Positions 4,226-5,170 of a stretch of DNA of 5,170 nucleotides are shown here, one piece after another. Source of the stretch: Prevotella sp. (GTDB lineage: Bacteria > Bacteroidota > Bacteroidia > Bacteroidales > Bacteroidaceae). Location: NCBI GenBank assembly GCA_022732315.1, contig JAIJUV010000191.1, positions 1 to 5,170 of the forward strand, in the 5' to 3' direction. The stretch's first letter is position 1. Each line of letters starts with the position of its first letter. The position numbers were made by a program, and so were the translations under genes. The notes below the pieces were generated by a model. The model did not search any database and was not told the origin of the DNA. It saw only the letters and a list, made by a program, of their open reading frames with translations.

Positions 4226-4259
4226 TTTCGAAGTTTCTCTTGCTTTCGAAGCTTCTCTT
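4226..4259. repeat. 16-bp direct repeat after the M15 peptidase gene
   Basis: TTTCGAAGTTTCTCTT at 4226-4241 recurs at 4244-4259 with one mismatch (TTTCGAAGCTTCTCTT), period 18 bp. It lies between the M15 gene stop and the terminator, a position like that of the 16-bp repeat after the DUF3810 gene. Function unknown. Confidence 0.8.
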
Positions 4260-4262
4260 TTT

Positions 4263-4961
4263 CTATTTCTCAAAATGCTGGTAATCCTTGCTGTGCTTCC
4301 AGTCGCCTCCCCATCTGAATCCCTTTGCCTTGAAGAGGCGGTAGCAGAGGTCGCCTTTTTTAATCATGTAAACATGATGCTTGCTGCGGTCGAGATAGGG
4401 GCGTGCCGTGGCTGGCTCCACCACTTCCTTGCCGTTTTTCAGCCGTTTGTGGTAAGGGTTATAGAGCGTGTTGATATCGATGGCAAGTCCCTTGCCGTGC
4501 TTCGAAACGGTATGGGTATGCGAGATGAAGCGGAAGTTGAAGCTGGATGAGTTGTTGGCTCTCATCGCCCTTTCGTCATTGGCATCCCAATAGTCGATGA
4601 GTCTCATTCGCTCTATCGGATATTTCGCCTCGTAGAGCTTTTTGAGAATATCGAGCACATCTGCCGCTATCGCCTTGTTCACCACCATTTCGCCCTCTAT
4701 CTTCCTGCCGTCCTTATCCACATGCAGGCATCGCAGGTATCGCAGTTCGCTTCTTTTTACGGTGCAGTTCTTCTTGTATGTCTTCCCCTGCATCAGGTGG
4801 AAAATATCATCCGGAATGGGGGATGTGGAGAAGAAATGCTTCTCTCCCAGTTTTCTGATGGTTTGCTCGCTGACGATATCTCCTGGTTTCTGTGCCTTGG
4901 ATGGAAGGCAGAAAAGCATGGAAATAAACAGGCATATTATTGAAATTCTTTTTGCTGTCAT
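4263..4961 (-). CDS. secreted M15-family peptidase (peptidoglycan D-Ala/L-Ala-D-Glu type)
   Basis: The 232-residue product begins with a signal peptide (about 1-23, hydrophobic ISIICLFISMLFCLP then SKAQ) and so acts in the periplasm. The C-terminal catalytic domain shows SKHGKGLAID at 153-162, the SxHxxGxAxD motif that provides zinc ligands H155 and D162, and GGDW at 218-221 followed by DYQHFE at 226-231, with H229 as third ligand and an acidic residue near D220 as probable catalytic base. This fits the M15 peptidases that cut peptide cross-links or stems of peptidoglycan (VanY and phage L-Ala-D-Glu endopeptidase relatives). The frame extends upstream to 5150, but the ATG at 4961 is preferred because it has the signal peptide and an AAGGAG site 7 bases upstream; the extension only shadows the Lrp gene. 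It is cotranscribed with the upstream Lrp-type gene. Exact bond specificity cannot be read. Confidence 0.9.
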   Translation of the reverse strand: MTAKRISIICLFISMLFCLPSKAQKPGDIVSEQTIRKLGEKHFFSTSPIPDDIFHLMQGKTYKKNCTVKRSELRYLRCLHVDKDGRKIEGEMVVNKAIAADVLDILKKLYEAKYPIERMRLIDYWDANDERAMRANNSSSFNFRFISHTHTVSKHGKGLAIDINTLYNPYHKRLKNGKEVVEPATARPYLDRSKHHVYMIKKGDLCYRLFKAKGFRWGGDWKHSKDYQHFEK

Positions 4962-4968
4962 AACGTTT

Positions 4969-4974
4969 CTCCTT
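4969..4974 (-). promoter_or_regulatory. ribosome binding site overlapping the Lrp stop codon
   Basis: On the minus strand AAGGAG begins inside the TAA stop (4975-4973) of the Lrp-type gene and ends 7 bases before the M15 ATG. This arrangement supports cotranscription and possible translational coupling, and fixes the M15 start at 4961. Confidence 0.75.
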
Positions 4975-5170
4975 ATTTTGCTACGGGAATATAATGTGAA
5001 TCCTTGATTTCTCCAATCACGATGATGCTGTGCAGACTTCCGATGCAGTCGATGTTTCCCAGGGTGTTGAGCATGAAGTCCTGATAATCCTTCATGTCGC
5101 GGGCATACACCTTGATCTGGAAGTCGTAATCGCCGGTGGTGTTGTAGCACTCCGTTATCTGGTCGATGGT
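4973..5170 (-). CDS. Lrp/AsnC family transcriptional regulator, C-terminal part
   Basis: The frame is open from the right edge and ends with TAA at 4975-4973; 65 codons are in the window. The visible part matches the C-terminal ligand-binding RAM domain of Lrp/AsnC proteins: 'ECYNTTGDYDFQIKVYARDM' gives the typical G-D-Y-D strand, 'DYQDFMLNTLGNIDCI' the helix, and 'SLHSIIVIGEIKDS' the final strand ahead of a short tail. The N-terminal helix-turn-helix is outside the window. Family members sense amino acids or related small molecules and form dimers to octamers. The M15 peptidase gene follows after 11 bp in the same operon, hinting that the regulator and the cell-wall enzyme share expression. 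The specific ligand is unknown. Confidence 0.9.
   Translation of the reverse strand, partial: TIDQITECYNTTGDYDFQIKVYARDMKDYQDFMLNTLGNIDCIGSLHSIIVIGEIKDSHYIPVAK

Noticed and set aside
4962..5150. N-terminal extension of the M15 peptidase frame to 5150
   Set aside because: The extra 63 residues are His/Arg-rich, overlap the Lrp gene in another frame, and would bury the signal peptide; the AAGGAG site supports the start at 4961.

Overview
The window looks like chromosomal DNA of a Bacteroidota member, most likely a Prevotella/Segatella-type gut organism. The reasons are promoter elements of the Bacteroidetes -7 type (TAnnTTTG), mostly A-rich start regions with few strong Shine-Dalgarno sites, a DUF3810 family protein, and an ECF sigma factor followed by a small membrane protein carrying the Bacteroidetes 'P-Y/F-x-x-P-x-G-Y/F-F' N-terminal motif. 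The genus is an inference from style, not from a marker gene. I see no mobile element, CRISPR array, tRNA or rRNA.

Layout, left to right. (1) 1-674, minus strand: a sigma-70-family factor of at least 224 residues whose 3' end is at or just past the left edge. (2) 675-932: a 258-bp divergent regulatory region with a good minus-strand promoter, a hairpin followed by a T run on the minus strand, and two near-identical 18-bp direct repeats in front of the next gene. (3) 933-2485, plus strand: a probable three-gene operon made of an ECF sigma factor, a single-pass membrane protein that is probably its anti-sigma factor, and a secreted Spy/CpxP-like protein with an LTxxQ motif. It reads as an envelope-stress or extracytoplasmic sensing circuit. 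(4) 2486-2649: a convergent intergenic stretch with a strong hairpin terminator and a 16-bp tandem repeat enclosed in a 7-bp dyad. (5) 2650-3792, minus strand: a DUF3810 membrane protein with an HExxH putative zinc-protease motif. (6) 3793-3982: a divergent promoter region with an inverted-repeat operator candidate. (7) 3983-4087, plus strand: a 34-residue acidic small protein with its own consensus-like promoter, near-perfect ribosome binding site and strong terminator. (8) 4166-4219: a bidirectional terminator. (9) 4263-5170, minus strand: the C-terminal part of an Lrp/AsnC regulator, followed 11 bp later by a secreted M15-type peptidoglycan peptidase in the same operon.

Taken together the window holds three regulators (two sigma factors and an Lrp-type protein) and three exported or membrane proteins concerned with the envelope (Spy-like, DUF3810, M15 peptidase). 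The least described item is the 34-residue gene at 3983-4087. A second theme is how often short local tandem duplications occur: 15, 21 and 15 bp units inside three genes, and 16, 18 and 23 bp period repeats between genes. Inside genes they sit in linkers or disordered tails and keep the reading frame.
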